A stretch of DNA of 64,000 bases from Microbacterium terregens (GTDB taxonomy: Bacteria; Pseudomonadota; Alphaproteobacteria; Sphingomonadales; Sphingomonadaceae): positions 62,001 through 126,000 of the forward strand of contig NZ_BSEX01000001.1 of assembly GCF_027922045.1 (NCBI RefSeq), written 5' to 3'. Numbering within the stretch: position 1 is the first letter of the stretch; every line of letters starts with the position of its first letter. Both the position numbers and the translations under genes were made by a program. This document shows, piece by piece, positions 32,913 to 41,285 of this stretch. The notes below the pieces were generated by a model that had not been told where the DNA came from, did no database searches, and saw only the letters and a program-made list of their open reading frames with translations.

Positions 32913-32970
32913 GATGGGTGGGAGCTAGGCAGGGTTTGCCCGGGCCACAAGGCTTGGCTAAGGCGCTTGC

Positions 32971-33702
32971 ATGACCAACACCGTCTCGTTCGGCTATGAA
33001 GAAGTCGCCCCCGAGGAAAAGACCCGCCGTGTCGGGGACGTCTTCGCCAGCGTAGCCTCCCGCTACGACCTCATGAACGATGCCATGTCCGGAGGCATGC
33101 ATCGGCTCTGGAAGGATCGCTTCGTGCGGCGGGTGAAGCCGCAGCCGGGCGAGCAGATCCTCGACATGGCCGGCGGGACCGGCGACATCGCCTTCCGTAT
33201 GGCCGCCCGCGGCGCGTCGATCACGGTCGCCGACATCAATCCGGCGATGCTGGAGGTCGGCATGGGCCGCGCGCAGCAGCGCGGGATCGACGGCCTGGTG
33301 TGGACCGAAGCGAACGCAGAAGTGCTCCAGTTCCCCGATCGCTTCTTCGACGCCTACACCATCGCCTTCGGCATCCGGAACGTGACCGACATTCCCAAGG
33401 CGTTGCGCGAGGCGCATCGCGTCCTGCGCCGCGGCGGGCGCTTCTTCTGCCTAGAGTTCTCGACCACCCAGTGGCCGGGGTTCGCCGAGGTGTACGACGC
33501 CTATTCGCACAAGCTCGTGCCCAAGCTCGGCAAGCTCCTCGCCGACGACGAGGACAGCTATCGCTACCTGATCGAGTCGATCCGCCGCTTCCCGGACATG
33601 CCGACGTTCGAGCGCATGATCGGCGACGCCGGTTTCGTGCGGACCAAGGTCGAGCCGCTGCTCGGCGGCCTGGTCGCGATCCACAGCGGGTGGAAGATCT
33701 GA
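32971..33702 (+). CDS. ubiE: Demethylmenaquinone/ubiquinone methyltransferase UbiE
   Basis: A 243-residue SAM-dependent C-methyltransferase of ubiquinone synthesis. Signatures: Y-D-L-M-N-D-A-M-S-G-G-M-H-R-L-W-K (UbiE motif 1), I-L-D-M-A-G-G-T-G-D-I-A-F-R (SAM motif I), A-N-A-E-V-L-Q-F-P-D and F-G-I-R-N-V-T-D-I. It begins a tightly spaced plus-strand run reaching the dsrE-like gene at 40,274, with ubiB 31 bp downstream. Confidence 0.97.
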   Translation: MTNTVSFGYEEVAPEEKTRRVGDVFASVASRYDLMNDAMSGGMHRLWKDRFVRRVKPQPGEQILDMAGGTGDIAFRMAARGASITVADINPAMLEVGMGRAQQRGIDGLVWTEANAEVLQFPDRFFDAYTIAFGIRNVTDIPKALREAHRVLRRGGRFFCLEFSTTQWPGFAEVYDAYSHKLVPKLGKLLADDEDSYRYLIESIRRFPDMPTFERMIGDAGFVRTKVEPLLGGLVAIHSGWKI

Positions 33703-33733
33703 GCCCCCGTCCCCGCCGCATCGAGGATCGGGC

Positions 33734-35266
33734 ATGACCTCCAAGATCACCCACGGCTGGCGCCTTTGGAAATGGGGCCGCACGCTGGCGCGCCACGGCG
33801 CGCTGCGCGGGCTTGAGCGAGACCCGAGCACCCCGCCAGGGCTCCGCCGCGTTGCACGCCTCCTTCAGATGGGCATGTTCGTGCCCAAGGAACCGCGCTA
33901 CGCGCAGGCGTTGCAGGCGCTTGGTCCGGCCGCGATCAAGCTTGGCCAGACGCTCGCCACCCGTCCCGACCTGGTCGGCGAGGGCCCGGCGCACGATCTG
34001 CTCGCGCTGCAGGACGCGCTGCCGCCGCTCCCCTGGTCGGTGATCCGCCCGGCGATCGAGGCGGGTCTCGGCCGGCCGATCGAAAGCGTATTTGCCGAGA
34101 TCGAGGAAGTGCCGGTCGGCGCGGCCTCGATCGCGCAGGTGCACCGCGCCGTCACGACCGATGGTCGCACGGTCGCCGTCAAGGTGCTGCGCCCTGGCGT
34201 CGAGCACGAGTTCAACCAGGCGATCGACACCTATGAATGGGCCGCCGCCCAGCTCGAAGCCTATGGCGGCGAGCTGAAGCGGCTGCGTCCGCGGCTCGTC
34301 ATCGAGACGATGAAGCGCTGGACCGCGCGCGAGCTCGACCTGCGGCGCGAAGCGGCCTCGGCCTCCGAACTTGCCGAAGCGATGCAGGCGGAGCCGGACT
34401 TCACCGTCCCGGCGGTCGACTGGCAGCGCACCACCAGCCGGGTGCTGACGATCGAGTGGATCGACGGCATCAAGCTGTCGAACCGCGCCGCCCTGATCGA
34501 GGCTGGCCACGACCTTCCGGCGATGGCGCGCAAGCTGGTGCAGGCGTTCCTACGCCAGGCGATCGCGGAGGGTTTCTTCCACGCCGACATGCACCAGGGG
34601 AACCTGTTCGCGCTGCCGGACGGGCGCATCTGCGCGATCGACTTCGGCATCATGGGCCGCATCGACCGCCGTGCGCGGGTGTGGCTTGCCGAAATCCTCT
34701 ACGGCCTGATCACCGGCAACTATCGCCGCGTCGCCGAAATCCACTTCGAGGCCGGCTATGTTCCCGCCCACCACAATGTCGCGGAGTTCGCAACAGCACT
34801 GCGTGCCGTCGGCGAGCCGATGCGCGGGCTGGCGGTCAAGGACATGTCGGTCGGCATGATGCTGGAGAGCCTCTTCAACATCACCCGCGATTTCGACATG
34901 CAGACCCAGCCGCACCTGCTGCTGCTGCAAAAGACGATGGTGATGGTGGAGGGCGTGGCTACCGCGCTCGATCCCGACATCAACCTGTGGGAAACGGCGG
35001 CGCCGTTCGTGCGCGGCTGGATCCGCGATGAGCTGGGCCCCGAGGCGGCGGTCGCCGACCGCATCGTCACGGACCTGCGCACCTTTGCGCGGCTGCCGCA
35101 GCTGATCCGCAACCTCGAAGCGCGCTATCCGACACCTGGCGGTGCGCCCCCTGCCCCGCCGTTGCGTGAAATCGAGGTCATTCGCGTCGGCGGCGGGTGG
35201 CGATACATCGGCGTGGCCGTGGTGAGCGCCGCGCTGGCGGTAGCGGCGACGCTGCTGGCCAGCTGA
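33734..35266 (+). CDS. ubiB: UbiB, ubiquinone-biosynthesis atypical kinase/ATPase
   Basis: A 510-residue ABC1/ADCK protein needed for ubiquinone hydroxylation steps. The diagnostic A-I-K-L-G-Q-T-L-A-T-R-P-D-L (KxGQ motif) is present, followed by V-P-V-G-A-A-S-I-A-Q-V-H-R-A (Ala-rich loop in place of the Gly-rich loop), V-A-V-K-V-L-R-P-G and the catalytic-loop F-F-H-A-D-M-H-Q-G-N-L and I-D-F-G-I-M-G. The C-terminus has one or two membrane helices (Y-I-G-V-A-V-V-S-A-A-L-A-V-A-A-T). Its stop overlaps the next ATG by one base. Confidence 0.96.
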   Translation: MTSKITHGWRLWKWGRTLARHGALRGLERDPSTPPGLRRVARLLQMGMFVPKEPRYAQALQALGPAAIKLGQTLATRPDLVGEGPAHDLLALQDALPPLPWSVIRPAIEAGLGRPIESVFAEIEEVPVGAASIAQVHRAVTTDGRTVAVKVLRPGVEHEFNQAIDTYEWAAAQLEAYGGELKRLRPRLVIETMKRWTARELDLRREAASASELAEAMQAEPDFTVPAVDWQRTTSRVLTIEWIDGIKLSNRAALIEAGHDLPAMARKLVQAFLRQAIAEGFFHADMHQGNLFALPDGRICAIDFGIMGRIDRRARVWLAEILYGLITGNYRRVAEIHFEAGYVPAHHNVAEFATALRAVGEPMRGLAVKDMSVGMMLESLFNITRDFDMQTQPHLLLLQKTMVMVEGVATALDPDINLWETAAPFVRGWIRDELGPEAAVADRIVTDLRTFARLPQLIRNLEARYPTPGGAPPAPPLREIEVIRVGGGWRYIGVAVVSAALAVAATLLAS

Positions 35267-36369
35267 TGGCGCGGCCCGCCCGCCCGCTGTGGCTGGTCCG
35301 CCCAAGCCGGGCCAGCGGCCTTTCGGCCAACCAAGCAGTGGCACTGGTCCTGTTCCTGCTGCTGGTCGCGGCCGGTGCGCTGATGGGCGTGCGCGGCGGG
35401 AGCGTGCCAGCGCCGCGTGCAGCGATCGAGCAGAGCGACATCAGCGTGCACGATGGCATCGTCGGCGCGCTGCGCGGCGGCGATGCCTATTACCCGGCAA
35501 CCGCACGGATGCTGCGCAGTGGCGGCTATCCGCTTAAGCCGTTCCTCTCCTTTCCCCTGCCTACGCTGCCGGTAGTGCTCGCCGTACTTCCGGGGCTGGT
35601 GTCGGCCCTGCTGCTCCTCCTGCTGGCGATCGGCACCGCCTTTGCCTGGCAGAAGCGGTTGCGCGAGGCCTTGGCCCGGCCGCTGCCGGTGTTCGGGGGC
35701 ATGCTGCTCCTCGCAGGCGGGATGGTGGGCCTGCTGGCGCCGGACGTCGTGCTTTTTCCCGAGACCTGGGCAGGCATGCTGGTGGCTATGTCGCTGGCGA
35801 TCCGACAGCAGGACCGCTGGGTGGAGGCGGTTGCCGTCGCCACCGCGGCGATGCTGATCCGCGAGACCGCCGCCTTCTACGCCATCGCCATGGGGCTGCT
35901 CGCCTTTGCCGAGGGACGGCGCCGCGAGGCGTTGGGCTGGGCGGCGGGAATCGGCCTGCTGGCCGTCGTCCTGGTGTTCCATGCCCAGGCCGTCGCGCAG
36001 GTCGTCGGTCCACTGGATCCGACCGCCTCGGACGCAGCAGGGATGCACGGCTTCGGCTTCTTCGTGCGCGCCTCGATCACCACGACCGTGCTCCACCTGC
36101 TGCCGGCCGCGATCGCCGCGCTGCTGGTCGCGCTCGCGCTGTTCGGCTGGGCGATGTGGGACGATCCGGTCGCCTTGCGCGTGACCGTGACGCTGGCGGT
36201 CTATGCTGCCGCGACAGCCATCCTCCCAGGCGCGGACGGGTTCTATTGGGCTTTCCTCGTCGCTCCCCTGCTGCTCGTCGGCCTGGCCTTTGCGCCGGAC
36301 GGACTGCGCGACCTCGCCCGCGTGCTGCTCGACAGGCGGCGGGTTCGGGTGCAGAGGATCACGCGATGA
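35266..36369 (+). CDS. Polytopic membrane protein, possibly GT-C-like
   Basis: A 367-residue protein with about nine hydrophobic helices. After the first helix a periplasmic loop contains S-D-I-S-V-H-D-G-I-V and G-D-A-Y-Y-P-A-T-A-R-M-L-R-S-G-G-Y-P. That layout (acidic residues, then D-x-Y in the first loop) recalls GT-C fold, lipid-sugar-using glycosyltransferases. There is no definite family match, so this remains a suggestion. The start at 35,266 overlaps the ubiB stop (TGATG), and the end overlaps the coaBC start, so it is part of the operon. Confidence 0.6.
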   Translation: MARPARPLWLVRPSRASGLSANQAVALVLFLLLVAAGALMGVRGGSVPAPRAAIEQSDISVHDGIVGALRGGDAYYPATARMLRSGGYPLKPFLSFPLPTLPVVLAVLPGLVSALLLLLLAIGTAFAWQKRLREALARPLPVFGGMLLLAGGMVGLLAPDVVLFPETWAGMLVAMSLAIRQQDRWVEAVAVATAAMLIRETAAFYAIAMGLLAFAEGRRREALGWAAGIGLLAVVLVFHAQAVAQVVGPLDPTASDAAGMHGFGFFVRASITTTVLHLLPAAIAALLVALALFGWAMWDDPVALRVTVTLAVYAAATAILPGADGFYWAFLVAPLLLVGLAFAPDGLRDLARVLLDRRRVRVQRITR

Positions 36370-37541
36370 AGCGCATCCTGCTGATCGTCGGGGGCGGCAT
36401 CGCCGCCTACAAGGCGTGCGAACTGATCCGCCTGTGCCGCAAGGCCGGCATCGCGGTTCGCTGCGTGTTGACCGACGGAGGTGCGCACTTCGTCACCCCC
36501 ATGACGCTCGCCGCGCTGTCGGAGGCACCGGTCCACACCAGCCTGTGGGACCTGAAGGAAGAGACCGAGATGGGCCACATCCAGCTCAGCCGCGAGGCGG
36601 ACCTGGTCGTGGTCGCGCCCGCGACGGCAGACCTGCTCGCGAAGATGGCAGCCGGCATGGCCGACGATCTGGCTACCACGCTGCTGCTCGCGACCGACAA
36701 GCCGGTGCTCGCTGCGCCCGCGATGAACGTGCGCATGTGGCAGCACGCCGCCACCGTCCGCAACGTCGCGCAACTGCGGCGCGACGGCATCACGGTGCTC
36801 GAGCCCGACGAAGGCACGATGGCATGTGGGGAATATGGCCCGGGCCGCCTGCCGGAGCCCGCAGCGATCCTTGCTGCGATTGAACGCGCCCTGGCACCCG
36901 CGCCCCGGCCCCTCGCCGGCCGGCACGTGCTGGTGACGGCGGGGCCGACCCACGAAGCGATCGACCCGGTGCGCTACATCGCCAACCGCTCCTCCGGCCG
37001 CCAGGGCTATGCGATCGCCGGTGCGCTGGCGAAGCTCGGCGCGCGCGTGACGCTGGTGTCCGGACCGACGGCGCTTCAGACCCCGCCGGGCGTGTCGCGG
37101 GTGGACGTGGAAAGCGCGCGCGAGATGGCGGACGCAGTTGAGGCGGCGCTTCCGGCCGACGCCGCGGTGATGGTGGCAGCCGTCGCGGACTGGCGGGTCG
37201 AGGCCGCGCCCCTGAAGCGGGCCAAGGCGGACATGGGCGATCGGCTGGAACTCGTCCCCAACCCGGACATCCTCGCGACGCTTGGCCATAGCCCGCGGCG
37301 ACCGCGGCTGCTGGTCGGGTTTGCGGCGGAAACGCACGACGTGATCGACCATGCCGCCGGGAAGCGCGCACGGAAGGGCGCAGATTGGATTGTCGCCAAC
37401 GACGTATCGGGGGACGTGATGGGCGGGACCGCCAACGCGATCCACCTGGTGACGGAAAATGGCGTGGAAAGTTGGGAGCGAATGGACAAGGACCTGGTTG
37501 CGGAGCGTCTGGCGGAGCGGATCGCACATGCGCTGGCATAG
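36366..37541 (+). CDS. coaBC: Phosphopantothenoylcysteine decarboxylase/synthetase CoaBC
   Basis: A 391-residue bifunctional coenzyme A enzyme. The N-terminal CoaC flavoprotein half has G-G-I-A-A-Y-K-A, M-G-H-I-Q-L-S (active His), P-A-M-N-V-R-M-W and A-C-G-E-Y-G-P-G-R-L-P-E-P (active Cys). The C-terminal CoaB half has V-T-A-G-P-T-H-E-A-I-D-P-V-R-Y-I-A-N-R-S-S-G-R-Q-G-Y and later D-W-R. The start at 36,366 overlaps the upstream stop (ATGA), and normal length supports it. Confidence 0.96.
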   Translation: MKRILLIVGGGIAAYKACELIRLCRKAGIAVRCVLTDGGAHFVTPMTLAALSEAPVHTSLWDLKEETEMGHIQLSREADLVVVAPATADLLAKMAAGMADDLATTLLLATDKPVLAAPAMNVRMWQHAATVRNVAQLRRDGITVLEPDEGTMACGEYGPGRLPEPAAILAAIERALAPAPRPLAGRHVLVTAGPTHEAIDPVRYIANRSSGRQGYAIAGALAKLGARVTLVSGPTALQTPPGVSRVDVESAREMADAVEAALPADAAVMVAAVADWRVEAAPLKRAKADMGDRLELVPNPDILATLGHSPRRPRLLVGFAAETHDVIDHAAGKRARKGADWIVANDVSGDVMGGTANAIHLVTENGVESWERMDKDLVAERLAERIAHALA

Positions 37542-38316
37542 GCTGCTCTCCCTCGCCCTAGGTCTCGCGCTCGCAAGCTGCGCCGGCGGCGGCGTTCGTC
37601 CGGCCGCCGACAGTGCCACGGCGACGGTGCGGGAGCAGGCGTTCGGCGCCAGTGGCCGTCGTTCGGTGAAGGCGCTGGTCTATGTGCTGCATCGGGACGG
37701 GGCGACGTCGGATGCGACCGATCCCCACCGCTTCGGGCGCGACCTGGCGGCGGCCGCCCCTGGGACGCGGGTGGTGGCGCTCACCCAGCCCGTGGCAGAG
37801 GGCGACGCGGACAAGGGCATAGCCCGCGGTTTCACGCGGGAGCGCATCACGGCTTTTGCCGACCGGATCGAGGCCGGGCGCAAACGGTACCCGGACGTTC
37901 CCACCGTCGTCGTCGGAGACGGCGGCGGCGCGGCATTGGTGGCGGACCTTGCCGGCCTCCGGCCGAAACTGATCGATGGTATGGTGCTCGCCGCCTGTCC
38001 GTGCATGTTGCCCGAATGGCGCAAGCATATGGAGAAGCGGATGCCCGGCACATCGTTCAAGCCTGCACCCGACAGCCTCGATCCGCTGATGACGGTGGGC
38101 GGTGTGCGCCCGCAGACCAAGGCCGCGCTGCTGGTCGGCTCCGAGGACCCGATCACCCCGCCGAAGTTCTCGCGCGGCTATGCCGAGGCACTCGCGCTGC
38201 GCGGCATTGCGACCGATTTCCGCGTGCTGCCGGGCAAGGGCAACGAGATCCTGAACGACCCGGAGGTGCTCTCGGCCACGACCCGGATGCTCGCATCCCT
38301 GCAGGCCGGCCAATGA
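37528..38316 (+). CDS. Lipoprotein with alpha/beta-hydrolase-like fold but altered catalytic residues
   Basis: A 262-residue protein beginning [18 protein letters not shown], a lipoprotein signal with lipobox L-A-S-C. The rest reads like an alpha/beta hydrolase. Where the nucleophile elbow G-x-S-x-G should be, it has V-V-G-D-G-G-G-A (Ser to Gly). The acid loop [11 protein letters not shown] is kept. The final G-x-G-H-E is G-K-G-N-E (His to Asn). Serine-hydrolase activity is therefore unlikely; a binding or structural role is inferred. It overlaps coaBC by 14 bp and dut by 4 bp. Confidence 0.65.
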   Translation: MRWHRLLSLALGLALASCAGGGVRPAADSATATVREQAFGASGRRSVKALVYVLHRDGATSDATDPHRFGRDLAAAAPGTRVVALTQPVAEGDADKGIARGFTRERITAFADRIEAGRKRYPDVPTVVVGDGGGAALVADLAGLRPKLIDGMVLAACPCMLPEWRKHMEKRMPGTSFKPAPDSLDPLMTVGGVRPQTKAALLVGSEDPITPPKFSRGYAEALALRGIATDFRVLPGKGNEILNDPEVLSATTRMLASLQAGQ

Positions 38317-38762
38317 GCCGCGAACCGATCCGTATCGCCGTCCTTCGGCTGGAACATGGCCGGGGGCTGCCGCTGCCGGCCTATGCGACGGCGGGCGCCG
38401 CCGGCATGGACATCGTGGCCGCCGAAGACTGCACGCTTGCGCCAGGCGCCAGGCACGCGGTCTCGACCGGCTTCGCCCTGGCCATCCCCGCCGGCTATGA
38501 AGTGCAAGTTCGGCCGCGCTCCGGCCTTGCGATCAAGCACGGCATCACCTGCCTCAACACGCCCGGCACGATCGACAGCGACTATCGCGGGGAAGTGAAG
38601 GTGATCCTGGTCAATCTGGGACAGGAGCCGTTTGCCATCGGTCGCGGCGAGCGCATCGCACAGCTCGTGCCGGCGCCGGTGCTGCGCGCGACGCTTGAGG
38701 AAGCGGCGAGCCTGGACGACACCGCCCGCGGTAGTGGCGGCTTCGGGTCGACCGGGCGGTGA
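38313..38762 (+). CDS. dut: dUTP diphosphatase
   Basis: A 149-residue homotrimeric dUTPase (dUTP to dUMP and PPi). All five motifs are seen: [44 protein letters not shown], and the C-terminal [10 protein letters not shown]. The start at 38,313 overlaps the previous stop by four bases. The stop overlaps the GTG of the next gene. Linkage of coaBC and dut is common in proteobacteria. Confidence 0.97.
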   Translation: MSREPIRIAVLRLEHGRGLPLPAYATAGAAGMDIVAAEDCTLAPGARHAVSTGFALAIPAGYEVQVRPRSGLAIKHGITCLNTPGTIDSDYRGEVKVILVNLGQEPFAIGRGERIAQLVPAPVLRATLEEAASLDDTARGSGGFGSTGR

Positions 38763-39178
38763 ACCCCTTCCTCGCCCTGATGGTCGCGCTGACGGCGCAG
38801 CTGACGCCACCACCGGCGGAACCGAATCGCCTTCGTACCTCGCCGATCGACTGGGAGGCGTTGGACGCGCTTCCCTATCGTACCCAACCGGAAGTGACGC
38901 CGCAGATGGTCCGCTTCGTCCAGGGCGAAATGGCGCAGGGCCGTTGCACGCCGCCTGCACCGATCGCCGGCAAGCGCCGCGTCCATGCCGACGTCGCCGT
39001 CCTGATCGGGAGCGGCGCGAGCGTGCGGGCGACCATCCCGCGCGCCATCAACTGCCCCACGGTCGAGCAATATGCCGCCGGGCTGGTGCTCGGCTTCGCG
39101 CGCGACAATCTGAACACGCGCTTCGCGGTGGAAGGCACCTGGTACCGTGTGAGCATGACCTTCGACCTGCCCGAATGA
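38759..39178 (+). CDS. Small exported hypothetical protein
   Basis: A 139-residue protein with a signal-peptide-like N-terminus ([16 protein letters not shown], cleavage uncertain). The mature region has two Cys (G-R-C-T-P-P and I-N-C-P-T), which could form a disulfide, and ends in a beta-rich W-Y-R-V-S-M-T-F. The GTG start overlaps the dut stop and its own stop overlaps the thiF start by four bases, so it is expressed with both. No family is recognised. Confidence 0.65.
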   Translation: MNPFLALMVALTAQLTPPPAEPNRLRTSPIDWEALDALPYRTQPEVTPQMVRFVQGEMAQGRCTPPAPIAGKRRVHADVAVLIGSGASVRATIPRAINCPTVEQYAAGLVLGFARDNLNTRFAVEGTWYRVSMTFDLPE

Positions 39179-39927
39179 TCCTGACCGACGCGGAGCTGGA
39201 GCGCTACGCCCGCCACATCGTGCTGAAGGAAGTCGGCGGCGCCGGGCAGGCCAGGCTCGCCGCCGCGCATGTGTGCGTGGTCGGTGCAGGCGGCATCGGC
39301 TCGCCGGTGATCCAGTATCTTGCCGCGGCAGGAATCGGGCGGCTCAGCATCATCGACGACGACCGCATCGAATTGTCGAACCTCCAGCGCCAGACCCTGT
39401 TCGGCACCGAGGATCTGGGACAGTCGAAGGCGGAGGTCGCGCGGCGCGCGGTCGCACGCCTCAATCCGCACGTGTCCGTCACCGTGCACCAGCTCCGGAT
39501 CGATTCGGCAAACGCAGCCGGGCTGGTCGGCGGCATGGACGTCGTGGTCGACGGGACCGACAATTTCGCGACCCGGCTTGCGGTGGCCGATGCCGCACTT
39601 GCGGCCCGCGTGCCGCTGGTGGCAGCCGCAGTCGGCGAGTTTGAGGGGCAGCTTGGGGTGTTCCGCGGCTGGGAAGCGAACAAGCCCTGCTATCGCTGCT
39701 TCGTCGGCCAGGACCCGGAGCGCCCGGATCGCAGCTGCGCCGACACGGGCGTGCTCGGCGCCCTGACCGGCGTGGTCGGCAGCCTCGCCACACTGGAGGC
39801 GATCCGCGCCATTACCGCCTTCGGCGAGGATAGCGCGGGCAAGCTGCTGCTGATCGATACGCTGGCGCTGCGCTTCAGGACGCTGCTGCTCCCTAAGGAT
39901 CCTGGGTGCCCCGCATGCGGGGGCTGA
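39175..39927 (+). CDS. ThiF/MoeB-family adenylyltransferase
   Basis: A 250-residue E1-like enzyme that adenylates the C-terminus of a small sulfur-carrier protein (MoaD or ThiS). Signatures: R-Y-A-R-H-I-V-L-K-E-V-G, V-V-G-A-G-G-I-G-S-P (nucleotide loop), D-D-D-R-I-E-L-S-N-L-Q-R-Q, D-G-T-D-N-F-A-T-R, and the zinc pairs C-Y-R-C and C-P-A-C. There is no C-terminal rhodanese domain, so sulfur must come from another protein. MoeB versus ThiF cannot be separated by eye. The following dsrE-like gene overlaps its end. Confidence 0.9.
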   Translation: MILTDAELERYARHIVLKEVGGAGQARLAAAHVCVVGAGGIGSPVIQYLAAAGIGRLSIIDDDRIELSNLQRQTLFGTEDLGQSKAEVARRAVARLNPHVSVTVHQLRIDSANAAGLVGGMDVVVDGTDNFATRLAVADAALAARVPLVAAAVGEFEGQLGVFRGWEANKPCYRCFVGQDPERPDRSCADTGVLGALTGVVGSLATLEAIRAITAFGEDSAGKLLLIDTLALRFRTLLLPKDPGCPACGG

Positions 39928-40274
39928 CCGTCCTCGTCGCGACCGCCGATCCCCTCCGCTTCCGGGCGGCACTCTCCACCGCTGCGGCCACTGCCGCACT
40001 CGGCGGCCGGGCGCGGGTGTTCCTTCATGAAGACGCGGTCGTGCTGCTCCAGGCGTCCGCCGATCCCGATGCCGCCCGGCTCGCCGCGGCCGGGTTGCCG
40101 GGCCGGGCCGATCTCATCGCGATCGCCCGCGAGAGCGGCGTGGAACTGCTGGTCTGCCAGTCGGGTCTCGCCCTCACTGGCCTCTCGATGGCCGAGCTTC
40201 CCGCCGGCACGGCCGCCGGCGGGCTGGTCAGCCTGCTGGCGACCCTTGGCGAGGATCGCCTGCTGTCGTTCTAG
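39915..40274 (+). CDS. DsrE-like small protein
   Basis: A 119-residue protein with an alpha/beta pattern resembling the DsrE/DsrF/YchN fold: L-T-V-L-V-A-T-A-D-P, A-L-G-G-R-A-R-V-F-L-H-E-D-A-V, G-V-E-L-L-V-C-Q-S-G-L. The single Cys (C-Q-S-G) sits where DsrE proteins carry their sulfur-relay Cys. A GTG three codons upstream is an alternative start. It overlaps the adenylyltransferase gene by 13 bp, suggesting a role in sulfur transfer to it. That link is inferred. Confidence 0.7.
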   Translation: MRGLTVLVATADPLRFRAALSTAAATAALGGRARVFLHEDAVVLLQASADPDAARLAAAGLPGRADLIAIARESGVELLVCQSGLALTGLSMAELPAGTAAGGLVSLLATLGEDRLLSF

Positions 40275-40296
40275 CGCCCGGCTGCGTGCCGGGCGC
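40274..40296. terminator. Hairpin between convergent dsrE-like gene and galU
   Basis: GCGCCCGGC-TGCGT-GCCGGGCGC: a perfect 9-bp stem starting at the last base of the upstream stop codon and ending 5 bp before the galU stop. No T run, so termination efficiency is uncertain, but the position suits a shared transcript end. Confidence 0.55.
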
Positions 40297-40301
40297 AGTC
40301 G

Positions 40302-41171
40302 TCAGGCGAGCAGGTCCTTGGCAAAGGCGCGGACTGCGGGGCCGACGTCCTCGCGCGCCAGCGCGGTTGCAAGATTGGCCTGGAGGAAGCCCGCCTTGTC
40401 GCCGCAATCGTAGCGGACGCCCTGGAAGGTCACGCCGTGGAACGGCTGATTCCCGATCATCCGCGCCATTGCGTCGGTCAGTTGGATCTCGCCACCGGCA
40501 CCGGCCTCCTGCGTCTCCAGGATGCGCATGACCTCGGGCTGGAGCACGTAGCGACCGATCACCGCCAGGTTCGACGGCGCCGTGCCCGCTTTGGGCTTCT
40601 CGACGAGGCCCTTCACTTCGGTCAGCGTGCCGTCGCGCGTGCCCGGCGTGATGACGCCGTACTTGTCAGTCTGGTCGTCCGCCACTTCCTGCGCACAGAT
40701 CAGGTTGCCCCCGACCTTGTTGTACGCCTCGACCATCTGCTTGAGACAGCCGGGCTGCCCAACCATGAAGTCGTCCGCGAGCAGCACCGCGAACGGCTCG
40801 TCGCCGACGATGTCGCGTGCGCACCAGACGGCGTGGCCCAGACCCATCGGCTCCTGCTGGCGCACATAGGCAACACGACCCGGCTTCAGGCGGGTTGCGT
40901 CGAGCACCTGGAGCGACTTGCCGCGACCCGACATGGTCGACTCCAGCTCGTAGGCGATGTCGAAATGGTCTTCGATCGCATGCTTGCCGCGACCGGTGAC
41001 GAAGATCATCTGCTCGATGCCCGCCTCGATCGCCTCGTCCACGGCATATTGGATCAGCGGACGGTCCACCACCGGCAGCATTTCCTTCGGCATGGCCTTG
41101 GTCGCCGGCAGAAAGCGGGTCCCCAGACCCCCGACCGGAAACACCGCCTTGCGAAGTGGTTTGATGGACAT
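40302..41171 (-). CDS. galU: UTP--glucose-1-phosphate uridylyltransferase
   Basis: A 289-residue nucleotidyltransferase making UDP-glucose, the entry sugar for many surface glycans. Signatures: K-A-V-F-P-V-G-G-L-G-T-R-F-L-P-A-T-K-A-M-P-K-E-M-L-P, F-V-T-G-R-G-K-H-A-I-E-D-H-F-D, A-V-L-L-A-D-D and G-L-V-E-K-P. It stands at the edge of the polysaccharide locus, divergent from wecB with 114 bp between starts. Confidence 0.96.
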   Translation of the reverse strand: MSIKPLRKAVFPVGGLGTRFLPATKAMPKEMLPVVDRPLIQYAVDEAIEAGIEQMIFVTGRGKHAIEDHFDIAYELESTMSGRGKSLQVLDATRLKPGRVAYVRQQEPMGLGHAVWCARDIVGDEPFAVLLADDFMVGQPGCLKQMVEAYNKVGGNLICAQEVADDQTDKYGVITPGTRDGTLTEVKGLVEKPKAGTAPSNLAVIGRYVLQPEVMRILETQEAGAGGEIQLTDAMARMIGNQPFHGVTFQGVRYDCGDKAGFLQANLATALAREDVGPAVRAFAKDLLA

Positions 41172-41285
41172 GCTTGCTCCCTGTGATGTGTCAGCGCGGC
41201 CGGACGGCCGATAGACGGTCAGGCCCCCCTGCCCGATACCTTCGCGCGATTAGCACTCCCTAAACTTCCGCGATAGAAGGCTGCC

